DNA of 64,000 bases from Stutzerimonas stutzeri (GTDB lineage Bacteria > Pseudomonadota > Gammaproteobacteria > Pseudomonadales > Pseudomonadaceae). The DNA lies in assembly GCF_002890915.1 (NCBI RefSeq), contig NZ_POUT01000003.1, positions 124,001 to 188,000 on the forward strand, written 5' to 3'. This document shows, piece after piece, positions 39,116-46,414 of this stretch (position 1 is the stretch's first letter; every line of letters begins with the position of its first letter). The notes under the pieces are model-generated. The model ran no database searches. It was not told the origin of the DNA and saw only the letters and a list, made by a program, of their open reading frames with translations. The position numbers and the translations under genes were made by a program.

Positions 39116-39943
39116 GTGGACACGCTGAAAATCGCCACCTTCAACATCAACGGTATCCGTGCGCGCCTGCCGAACCTGCTCGAATGGCTCGAGCGCGAAC
39201 AGCCCGACGTGGTGTGCCTGCAGGAGTTGAAGGCCGCCGATGCCGATTTCCCCATCGACGCCATTCACGGTGCCGGCTACGGCGCGCTCTGGCATGGGCA
39301 GAAATCCTGGAACGGCGTGGCGATCCTGGCCCGTGGTGGCGATCCGCTGGAGATTCGCCGCGGCCTGCCCGGCGATCCGGACGACAGCCACAGCCGTTAT
39401 CTGGAAGCCGCGGCTCATGGCATCGTCGTCGCCAGCCTCTACCTGCCCAACGGCAACCCGCAGCCGGGGCCGAAGTTCGACTACAAGCTGGCCTGGTTCG
39501 AGCGGCTGATCGTGCACGCCCGCGGCCTGCTCGACAGCGGCCACCCGGTGGTGCTGGCCGGCGACTACAACGTGGTGCCGACCGACGAAGACATCTACAA
39601 CACGCGCTCCTGGCTGAAGGATGCGCTGCTGCAGCCGGAAAGCCGCGACGGCTACCGGCGCCTGCTCGCCCAGGGTTGGACCGATGCGTTGCGCGCGCAG
39701 CACCCGCAGGCGCGGATCTATACCTTCTGGGATTACTTCCGTCAGCACTGGCCGAAGAACTCCGGCCTGCGTATCGACCACCTGCTGCTCAGCCCCGACC
39801 TGGCACTGCGTCTGCGGGACGCGGGCGTCGACCGCTGGGTGCGCGACCAGGAGCATGCCAGCGATCACGCCCCGGCCTGGATCGAGCTGGCCGCGCCACC
39901 CGATGGCCCGGCCGCCAAGCGGCGGCGAGCACCGGCCAAATAG
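39116..39943 (+). CDS. xth: Exonuclease III family DNA repair nuclease
   Basis: Mg-dependent AP endonuclease and 3'-5' exonuclease family, acting in base excision repair. The 275-residue protein shows all catalytic motifs: ATFNINGIRARLPNLLEW, CLQELKA with metal-binding Glu, the AGDYNVVPTDEDIYN segment with catalytic Asp and Asn, SGLRIDHLLLSP, and the terminal Asp-His pair in ASDHAPAWIEL. The start is GTG at 39116, because upstream sequence is repeat-derived; a weak GAGG precedes it. A Lys/Arg tail ends the protein. Pseudomonas carries more than one paralogue, so the exact symbol is less sure than the family. Confidence 0.93.
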   Translation: MDTLKIATFNINGIRARLPNLLEWLEREQPDVVCLQELKAADADFPIDAIHGAGYGALWHGQKSWNGVAILARGGDPLEIRRGLPGDPDDSHSRYLEAAAHGIVVASLYLPNGNPQPGPKFDYKLAWFERLIVHARGLLDSGHPVVLAGDYNVVPTDEDIYNTRSWLKDALLQPESRDGYRRLLAQGWTDALRAQHPQARIYTFWDYFRQHWPKNSGLRIDHLLLSPDLALRLRDAGVDRWVRDQEHASDHAPAWIELAAPPDGPAAKRRRAPAK

Positions 39944-40059
39944 TCCCGCCAGCGCGCCTCGCCGGCCGCTGGCGGTTTCGTCGGCGGCCTTCTAAGGTGG
40001 GGAAATCGGCGCCCGTGCGGTTGCCCGGGCGTGCACTAGGCTTTCGGCAGGAGGTACGG

Positions 40060-41307
40060 ATGCTCAGGCAAATCGATTCCGCGCTGGCTGCGCAATGCGG
40101 GCCGCAATCGCTTCCTCTCCTGGAGATGCTGGAGACGCAGGACCTGTCCCTTGGCGGGATGCTCTGCGAGGCCCTGCATTCGGTACGGACCCATCTCGGC
40201 ATGGAGGTGGCCTTCATCGCCGAGTTCAGTGGCGAGGAGCGGATATTCCGCTATGTCGATGGCCGTACCGAGCGTGTGACGATCAGCGCCGGTGACGCCG
40301 GCCCGCTCGAAGACAGCTACTGCCAGCGTATTGTCGATGGCCGCCTGCCGGAGCTGATCAACGACGCCTCGCAGCTGGCCGAGGCCCTGCTGCTGCCGGT
40401 GACCCGCGCGCTGCCGGTGGGCGCGCACCTCAGCGTGCCGATCCGTTTCAGCGACGGCAGACTCTACGGCACCTTCTGCTGTTTCAGCACGCAGCCTGAC
40501 GGCAGCCTCAACGAGCGGGACCTGAACACCCTGCGGTTGTTCGCCGGTTTCGCCGGCCGCCTGCTCGAATACCAGGTCAGGCGCGAGCGCGGACGTGACG
40601 AGATGCAGGCACGGATCCGTTCGGTCCTGGCCGAGCGCGCCTACGCGGTGGTCTACCAGCCCATCGTCCATGTGGGGGAGGGGCGTGTGGTCGGCCATGA
40701 GGCGCTGGCGCGCTTTCGCGCGGTGCCGCAGCGCTCCCCTGACCAGTGGTTCGCCGAGGCGGGCCTGGTCGGGCTTCAGCAGGAACTGGAAGTCGCGCTG
40801 ATCGAGGCGGCTCTGCAGGGGCTCAGGCACCTGCCGGCGGACAGCTACCTCTCGCTCAACGTGTCGCCCGACACGATTCTGGCCGGAGGTCTGGACCAGG
40901 TTCTCGGCGGGCAGCCGCTGGACCGGCTGATGCTGGAGGTGACCGAGCATGCCTCGGTTCCGGATTACACGCTCATGGCCGATGTGTTGCGCCCCTTGCG
41001 CGAGCGGGGGCTGCGCCTGGCGGTGGACGACGCTGGCGCCGGCTATGCCAGCTTTCGCCACATCCTCAGGCTCAAGCCGGACGTGATCAAACTCGACGGC
41101 AGCCTCATCCACAACCTCGACAGTGACGCCGATTGCCGGGCGCTGGCCGCTGCGCTGATCCGCTTCGCCGAGGAGACCGGCTGCAAGGTGGTGGCCGAAG
41201 GTGTCGAAACCGAGGCCGAACTCGCGGTGCTGCGCCGGCTGCAGGTCAACAAGGCGCAGGGCTATCTGCTCGGCCGGCCGGCGCCGCTCGAGCAACTGCG
41301 CCGCTGA
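40060..41307 (+). CDS. GAF-EAL domain protein, putative cyclic-di-GMP phosphodiesterase
   Basis: A soluble 415-residue protein. A GAF-like sensor domain covers about residues 30-175 (LGMEVAFIAEFSGEERIFRYV, SVPIRFSDGRLYGTFCCFS) and an EAL domain covers 185-415. The EAL motif is EALARF (214-219); VTEHASV, DDAGAGYASFRH and KLDGSLIHNL keep the Glu, Asp-Asp and Lys expected for activity, although DDFGTGYSS is here DDAGAGYAS. No GGDEF domain is present. The start ATG has GGAGG 6 bases upstream. It is not obviously co-transcribed with its neighbours. A phosphodiesterase or cyclic-di-GMP-sensing role is inferred. Confidence 0.92.
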   Translation: MLRQIDSALAAQCGPQSLPLLEMLETQDLSLGGMLCEALHSVRTHLGMEVAFIAEFSGEERIFRYVDGRTERVTISAGDAGPLEDSYCQRIVDGRLPELINDASQLAEALLLPVTRALPVGAHLSVPIRFSDGRLYGTFCCFSTQPDGSLNERDLNTLRLFAGFAGRLLEYQVRRERGRDEMQARIRSVLAERAYAVVYQPIVHVGEGRVVGHEALARFRAVPQRSPDQWFAEAGLVGLQQELEVALIEAALQGLRHLPADSYLSLNVSPDTILAGGLDQVLGGQPLDRLMLEVTEHASVPDYTLMADVLRPLRERGLRLAVDDAGAGYASFRHILRLKPDVIKLDGSLIHNLDSDADCRALAAALIRFAEETGCKVVAEGVETEAELAVLRRLQVNKAQGYLLGRPAPLEQLRR

Positions 41308-41449
41308 GCACCGCCTTTTGCGCGAAGGTGGCCTGCAGGCCGGTTGCCTCCGGGCGGTTGCGCTGAACCTTTGTTCTTGCGGGGCAGTCGATTTTGAAAG
41401 CAGGCCGCGATCATTCCGGCCATTTCAATCGGTCCCGCAGGAGAGAGAA

Positions 41450-41902
41450 ATGGATACGAAAGATACGATTTCCGTACTGAACGATCTGATCGAGACCAGC
41501 AAGGATGGCGAGAAGGGCTTCATGGAGTGTGCCGAGGATCTGCGCGAGCCGCAGCTCAAGAGCATCATGAACCAGCGCGCGCGCGACTGTGCCACCGCGG
41601 CGACCGAGCTGCAGCAACTGGTGCGCACCCTGGGTGGCGCCCCGGAAACCAGCACCAGCGTGGCTGGTGACATGCACCGGCGCTGGGTCGACCTCAAGTC
41701 GATGATCACCGGCAAGGACGACGAGGCGATCCTCAACGAATGCGAGCGTGGCGAGGATGTGGCGGTGAGAAGCTACCGCAAGGCGCTGGAGAAGGATCTG
41801 CCGGCGGAGGTGCGTACCATCGTCGAGCGGCAGTATCAGGGGGTGCTGCGTAACCATGACCAGGTCAAGGCGCTACGCGATGCGGCACGGGCGCGCGGCT
41901 GA
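41450..41902 (+). CDS. PA2169 family four-helix-bundle protein (DUF2383)
   Basis: A 150-residue all-helical protein with DUF2383 features: MDTKDTISVLNDLIETSKDGEKGF, a ferritin-like helical bundle pattern and the C-terminal YQGVLRNHDQVKALRD. Glu and His positions typical of a ferritin-like metal site are sparse, so the role is open. Related proteins are general-stress or unknown-function proteins in Pseudomonas. The ATG at 41450 has GGAGAGAGAA upstream. A repeat element follows directly after its stop. Confidence 0.88.
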   Translation: MDTKDTISVLNDLIETSKDGEKGFMECAEDLREPQLKSIMNQRARDCATAATELQQLVRTLGGAPETSTSVAGDMHRRWVDLKSMITGKDDEAILNECERGEDVAVRSYRKALEKDLPAEVRTIVERQYQGVLRNHDQVKALRDAARARG

Positions 41903-41947
41903 CCCTGCGCCGGCTGCGTTTTTTCGCATTTCATGGGATATGGATGC

Positions 41948-42680
41948 TTGGCACCGGACTGGCAAAATTGGGTGATGGTGCTGCTGTTCGGTTTAGTCTG
42001 AGACTTGGTCGTTAAATCGCTTATCGAGTGTGCTGATACTTCTGGTTTCGCCCTGCTGGGCGAGTCCCTTTTTCTTGTTTGGCCAAGAAAAAGGAACCAA
42101 AAAGAAGGCCACCCGACATCCGGCCCCGGCTGCGCCGGGGTTCCCTCCTTCCGGTGCCGCTCCGGGGGCCGTCACGATGGGACGTCCCTGTCCCATCATT
42201 CCTCGCTCGGCGTCCATGCCTCGCGTCCCCCTGCGCGACACCTCCACTCGGCCTCCTGACGGGGAATGGAGTCCGAGTTGCCTGGAAGATCGTTGATGTT
42301 TTCTTTGGCTTGGCTTTTTCTTTCTGCACGAACCATCAGGCGACACCCAACGCCCCTTCAGGAGGGTGAGCGGAATCGTTGCGTAGGGGGTTGAGCCGCA
42401 GGGATGCGGCGAAAGGACTGGGCGTCCCCGCTTAAAGGGCCATGGATGGCCCTTGTAAGCCGACCCCTGAAGCGGCGATGGAGCGAACGGACCCGGAGCG
42501 AAGCGCAGGGCCGTATGCAGGGGCAAGACTTTTTGGTTCCTTTTGGCGGGGCCGGCCATCCGGGCGACTGCCAAAAGGAACTCGCCCAGCAGGGCGAAAC
42601 CAAGCCTTCAAGCAACTCGCTAAACGCCCATGAAAGCAAAACTTTCATTCAACACACCCAATCTTGCCAGTCCGATATCG
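41948..42680. repeat. Large inverted-dimer repeat element A, copy 3
   Basis: A 733 bp copy bounded by TTGGCACCGGACTGGCAA at the left and its degenerate complement at the right. The left hairpin has an 11 bp stem CCTTTTTCTTG/CAAGAAAAAGG (42067-42094) and the right one a 12 bp stem GTTCCTTTTGGC/GCCAAAAGGAAC (42536-42581). The neighbouring hairpins are GATGGGAC/GTCCCATC on the left and GCTTAAAGGGCC/GGCCCTTGTAAGC on the right. The left flank TTCGCATTTCATGGG also matches the complement of the right flank of copy 1, so the full end may be over 50 bp. It lies between convergent genes. Confidence 0.85.
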
Positions 42681-42720
42681 AGCCTCTTTTTATGGTTATG
42701 GCTGCACGGGCACCGGGAGC

Positions 42721-43344
42721 TCAGTTGGGCGCGGCGGTGTCACTCACCTCGCAGCCGTTGATCACCATGCGGATGATGGTCTCGGCAGCGGCGTCGTAAT
42801 CGGCGTCGTCGAGGCGGGCCTTGCCGGTGACGGTGCTGATCTGCCAGTCGAAATCGGCGTAGGTTTGGGTCGCTGCCCAGATGCTGAACAGCAGGTGATG
42901 CGGGTCGACGTCGGCCATCAGACCCTGGTCGATCCAGCGCTGGATGCAGGCGATGTTGTGCGCAGCCTGGGCATTGAGCTGGACGGTGCGCTCCGGCGAC
43001 AGGTGCGGGGCGCCGTGCATGATCTCGCTGGCGAACACCTTGGATGCACAGGCGTGATCGCGGGAGATGCGGATCTTGGTGCGGATGTAGGCCCGTAGCA
43101 CCTCGGCCGGATGGCCCGGCTGGTTGAACGGGGCCGAGGCTTCGAGCAGCGGCTCGACGATGCTTTCCAGTACCTCGCGATAGAGGTTTTCCTTGGACTT
43201 GAAGTAGTAGTAGACGTTGGGCTTGGGCAGCCCGGCGCGGGCGGCGATGTCGCTGGTCTTGGTGGCGGCGAAGCCCTTCTCGGCGAATTCCTCGCTGGCG
43301 GCTTTCAGGATCAGCTCTTTGTTGCGCTCACGGATACTGGACAT
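42721..43344 (-). CDS. TetR family regulator, RutR/purine-cluster type
   Basis: A 207-residue repressor. The N-terminal helix-turn-helix is clear (TKTSDIAARAGLPKPNVYYYFKSKENLYREVLE, about 28-60), and the C-terminal domain resembles the RutR/CerR group (EIMHGAPHLSPE, DVDPHHLLFSIWAATQTYADF). In P. aeruginosa a regulator of this group sits beside the purine catabolic genes, as I recall, so this is a candidate purine-responsive repressor. It lies downstream of the Tsx-like and permease genes on the same strand, but element B separates them, so it may have its own promoter. Ligand unknown. Confidence 0.88.
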   Translation of the reverse strand: MSSIRERNKELILKAASEEFAEKGFAATKTSDIAARAGLPKPNVYYYFKSKENLYREVLESIVEPLLEASAPFNQPGHPAEVLRAYIRTKIRISRDHACASKVFASEIMHGAPHLSPERTVQLNAQAAHNIACIQRWIDQGLMADVDPHHLLFSIWAATQTYADFDWQISTVTGKARLDDADYDAAAETIIRMVINGCEVSDTAAPN

Positions 43345-43391
43345 AGGGCCTTTTCGCTGGCTGCCGTCGCTTGCCGACGACCGCCGGCATT

Positions 43392-43662
43392 CTAGGGCCT
43401 GTTGACGTTTCGGCGCGAGCCGCGTTGCTGCGACAAATGGCACCCGGTTAGGCGCAGGATGCAGGCAATGGTCGTTCCCTTGTCAAGTCCTGCAACGACA
43501 GCGGGTGTCATTTGCCGCGCAACCCGGAGGGCCGGGCCCGTTTTTGTGCGGCGATGCGTTATTCGTCGTTCATTTGGAATGACCAAACTTCTCTCCTCAT
43601 GCCTTACTCCGCGCAAAAACGGGCTCCGGCGCGGCCGCGAGCGAAACGTCAACGGACCCTGG
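43392..43662. repeat. 271 bp structured repeat element B, copy 1
   Basis: The 20 bp ends CTAGGGCCTGTTGACGTTTC (43392-43411) and GAAACGTCAACGGACCCTGG (43643-43662) pair with one mismatch and two wobbles. Inside are CAAATGGCACCCG (43434-43446) with CGGGTGTCATTTG (43502-43514), and GCCCGTTTTTGTGCGG (43536-43551) with CCGCGCAAAAACGGGC (43609-43624). A GTCGTTC/GAATGAC hairpin lies in the last loop. Same length as 63721-63991, with compensatory changes. No gene is supported. It lies between the TetR and Tsx-like genes. Confidence 0.88.
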
Positions 43663-43734
43663 CACCGGCTTCGCGAGACGCTCAACCCAGCGCCGGGCGG
43701 CGGGCGAAGGGGGCTGGCCCCTTCGCCGTGACGC

Positions 43735-44544
43735 TTAGAAGTGCGCCTTGACGATGGCGCTGAAGGTGTTCTGGTCGGTCTTGAACGGCAGCGAACCGTC
43801 TTCCAGGCCGTACTTGTTGCTCCAGTAGTCGTACTCGATACCGACGTAGAGCTTGCCCGGTGTGTAGTCCAGCGCCTTGCCCAGGTCGTACTTGATCTGC
43901 GGCACGATGTGCAGGTTCTTCGAGAGGAAGTCGCCACGCGACTCGGAGCCGGCGTCGTTGACCACCCAGTCGATGAAGCCGTCGAAGAGGATGTCGGACT
44001 TGCCGACCGGGAAGGTCATGGCCCAGGTCGGGGTGACCTGCCACTGGCCGGAGGCGCGCCCGGTTGAGCCATCGGGCTTGCGGTAGTAGAGGTTGAGGGC
44101 GAAGCGGTCGAAGCCGGGCAGCTCCAGGTCCACCGCCGGGCCGAGCAGGTAGTTCTGGTTCGGCACGCCGTCGGCCGAGCTTTCGCCGCGTTCGTAGGTG
44201 GCGGCGACCAGCACGTCCTTGACCGGGCCGAACGACAGCTCGCGGCCGCTGATCTTGCCCAGCGACAGGCGCGGGCTGAATTCGCCGTAGTAGGTGTGGC
44301 CGTCGTTACCGCTGACGCCGTTGAACCAGATGTTGTCGACGAACAGGAACATGTCGCCCCAGGCCCAGCCGCTGGCGTGCTCGAAGGTGACGGTCTGCTG
44401 GGTGTCCGGGTCGATCTTGTAGTCCTTGCCGTACAGGTAGGTCAGGCTGTTGTCCTGCCAGTGCAGCAGGTCGCCGGCCAGCGCCGGGGTCGCGATCAGG
44501 GCGCCGCTGAGGGCGAGGCAGAGTGGGGCAGTCTTCAGTTGCAT
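43735..44544 (-). CDS. Tsx-like outer-membrane nucleoside channel
   Basis: A 269-residue outer-membrane protein with a signal peptide (1-23, ending ALAG) and a 12-stranded barrel pattern of alternating hydrophobic residues ending in Phe (AIVKAHF), as usual for outer-membrane barrels. Segments such as WQDNSLTYLYGKDY, EHASGWAWGDMFLFVD and LSLGKISGRELSFG resemble the Tsx/OmpK nucleoside-specific channel family. Its place beside a nucleobase permease on the same strand, in a purine cluster, supports nucleoside or purine uptake. AGGAACCCTCCAC precedes the ATG. The substrate is inferred. Confidence 0.88.
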   Translation of the reverse strand: MQLKTAPLCLALSGALIATPALAGDLLHWQDNSLTYLYGKDYKIDPDTQQTVTFEHASGWAWGDMFLFVDNIWFNGVSGNDGHTYYGEFSPRLSLGKISGRELSFGPVKDVLVAATYERGESSADGVPNQNYLLGPAVDLELPGFDRFALNLYYRKPDGSTGRASGQWQVTPTWAMTFPVGKSDILFDGFIDWVVNDAGSESRGDFLSKNLHIVPQIKYDLGKALDYTPGKLYVGIEYDYWSNKYGLEDGSLPFKTDQNTFSAIVKAHF

Positions 44545-44645
44545 GTGGAGGGTTCCTGTGTGTTTTTTTATCGGGCGAGGCCGAGCGCGACCGGGCGCGT
44601 ATTCTGGGCGAAGGTCGCGGCGGCGGGAAGCGAGGCGTGCGCCGT

Positions 44646-46154
44646 TCAGCCGGTGGAATCGGCCCTGGCGGCCTGTGGCATGGCGTCGCGGCGGTGGCCG
44701 TCGTGCTCCCGGTAATCGGGGATGTTCACCGACAGGGTGTTGGTGCCCACGGCATCCTCGATCAGCTCTTCGGGGTCGAAGACGTCCTCTTCGCCCGGCT
44801 CACGCGGCAGGAAGAGATTGAGCAGGATCGCGCTGAAGGCGCCGATGGTAATCGGCGAGCCGAAAATATTCTTCAATACTTCAGGCAGATGACTGAGCAC
44901 CTCGGGTACCGCTGCGACGCCGAGCCCGAGGCCCAGCGAGATCGAGACGATGAGCATGTTGCGGCGGTTCAGGCCGGCTTCGGCGAGGATCTTGATGCCG
45001 GCGATGGCGACGGTGCCGAACATGATCAGCGTGGCGCCGCCGAGGACCGGCTTGGGCATCGCCTGCAGCACGCCACCCACCGCCGGAAACAGCGCCAGCA
45101 GGATCAGGATCGCCGCGATGTAGCGGCCGACGTGGCGGCTGGCGACCCCGGTCAGCTGGATCACGCCGTTGTTCTGGCTGAAGGTGGTCATCGGCAGGCT
45201 GTTGAATACCGCGGCGATCACCGAACTGCAGCCGTCGCCGAGAATGCCGCCCCTGATCCGCCGCAGGTACAGCGGGCCGCGGACCGGCTGGCGCGAGATC
45301 ATCGAATTGGCGGTCAGGTCGCCGGCGGTTTCCAGCGGGGTGATGAGGAAGATCACCGCGATCGGGATGAAGGCCATCCAGTCGAAGGCGAAGCCGAACC
45401 TGAACGGCTGCGGCACGCTGAACGTCGGCAGCGTGGCGAGGCTGGAGAAATCCACCAGGCCCATCAGCCAGGCGGCGAAATAGCCGATGGTCAGCGCGAC
45501 GATCACCGCCGACAGCCGCAGCAGCGGCATGCCGAAGCGGTTGAGCACGATGATGGTGCCCAGCACCAGCCCGGCCAGCGCCAGGTTGCGCAACGCGCCA
45601 GGGTCCTCGGCGCCGTAGCCGCCGGCGATGTCGGTCATCGAGACCTTGATCAGCGAGAGGCCCATCAGGCAGATGATGGTGCCGGTGACCACCGGGGTGA
45701 TCACCCGCCGCAGCTTGTTGATGCACTGGCTGAAGGCGATCTCGACGAAGGCGGCGCAGAAGCCGATGCCGAACAGCGTGGCGAGGATGTCCTCGGGACT
45801 GCCGCCACGGCTCTTGACGATGAAGCCGGCCGCGAGGATGGCGCTGAGGAAGCCGAAGCTGGTGCCCTGCAGGCAGAGCATGCCGGCGCCGATGGGGCCG
45901 ATGCGCCTGGCCTGGATGAAGGTGCCGATGCCGGAGACGAACAGCGCCATGCTGACCAGGTAGGGCACGTACTGGCCGAGGCCGAGCACGCTGCCGATGA
46001 TCAGGGTGGGGGTGATGATGCCGACGAAACTCGCCAGGACGTGCTGCACGGCGGCGAAGATGGCGGGAAGCGGGGCGGGCCGGTCCTCCAGCCGGTAGAT
46101 GAGGTCCTGGTTCGCTTGCGGAGCGCTGCCGCTCCTGGTTTCGGTTGCGGTCAT
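44646..46154 (-). CDS. NCS2 family purine permease (urate/xanthine type)
   Basis: A proton-coupled inner-membrane permease of about 502 residues with 14 predicted helices. The NCS2 signature is visible: QHVLASFVGIITPTLIIG in TM1, the conserved Glu-containing segment TPLETAGDLTANS, and NSLPMTTFSQNNGVIQLTGVASR. The C-terminal tail is long and acidic. The family imports xanthine, urate or uracil; TPLETAGD and the long form are more like xanthine/urate members. The start is uncertain: ATG at 46154 has AGG at good spacing, while GTG at 46205 and ATG at 46187 also fit. An ATTGTGCACAAT operator lies upstream (46302-46313). The Tsx-like gene follows 101 bases later. Confidence 0.9.
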   Translation of the reverse strand: MTATETRSGSAPQANQDLIYRLEDRPAPLPAIFAAVQHVLASFVGIITPTLIIGSVLGLGQYVPYLVSMALFVSGIGTFIQARRIGPIGAGMLCLQGTSFGFLSAILAAGFIVKSRGGSPEDILATLFGIGFCAAFVEIAFSQCINKLRRVITPVVTGTIICLMGLSLIKVSMTDIAGGYGAEDPGALRNLALAGLVLGTIIVLNRFGMPLLRLSAVIVALTIGYFAAWLMGLVDFSSLATLPTFSVPQPFRFGFAFDWMAFIPIAVIFLITPLETAGDLTANSMISRQPVRGPLYLRRIRGGILGDGCSSVIAAVFNSLPMTTFSQNNGVIQLTGVASRHVGRYIAAILILLALFPAVGGVLQAMPKPVLGGATLIMFGTVAIAGIKILAEAGLNRRNMLIVSISLGLGLGVAAVPEVLSHLPEVLKNIFGSPITIGAFSAILLNLFLPREPGEEDVFDPEELIEDAVGTNTLSVNIPDYREHDGHRRDAMPQAARADSTG

Positions 46155-46268
46155 TGTTAAGCCTGCCATTTGTTGTTGTACGGTCATGGGCTTGCGAGGC
46201 TTCACGGCACCTCTTTCGCTGGCCGCCGAAACCTGTTCGGTCGGTCAGGATGCTCGGACTATAGCAAT

Positions 46269-46278
46269 CTGTAGACAG
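46269..46278. promoter_or_regulatory. Weaker half-similar operator CTGTAGACAG
   Basis: CTGTAGACAG fits the pattern TNGTNNACNA only partly, but lies 24 bases from the better TTGTGCACAA site upstream of the permease. It could be a second weak site for the same GntR-family regulator. It is a speculative call. Confidence 0.3.
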
Positions 46279-46301
46279 GCTAATAAACAATTAATTTTAA
46301 T

Positions 46302-46313
46302 ATTGTGCACAAT
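46302..46313. promoter_or_regulatory. Putative purine-regulon operator 1 (TTGTGCACAA)
   Basis: A perfect 12-base palindrome, ATTGTGCACAAT, in an AT-rich region between the P-type ATPase stop and the permease start. It matches the TTGTRYACAA core found at four other purine gene promoters in this window. GntR-FCD regulators commonly bind TNGTNNACNA-type palindromes. Confidence 0.7.
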
Positions 46314-46414
46314 TTTTATGCGCTGCTGGCCGATCGGTGACGGGGGATTGACGCCCGTTGCGAAGCCGGACCGGAGCGTGCCGTCCGGCTTCGAACAGGG
46401 CCGCCGCGCGCGGC

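Noticed and set aside
43402..43751. Open frames across element B copy 1
   Set aside because: They run through conserved stems and are not preserved in copy 2.
46155..46205. A 17-residue extension (starting GTG at 46205) of the NCS2 permease
   Set aside because: Not excluded. AGAGG lies only four bases before the GTG, but ATG at 46154 has a better-spaced AGG; I chose the shorter form with the alternative stated in the entry.
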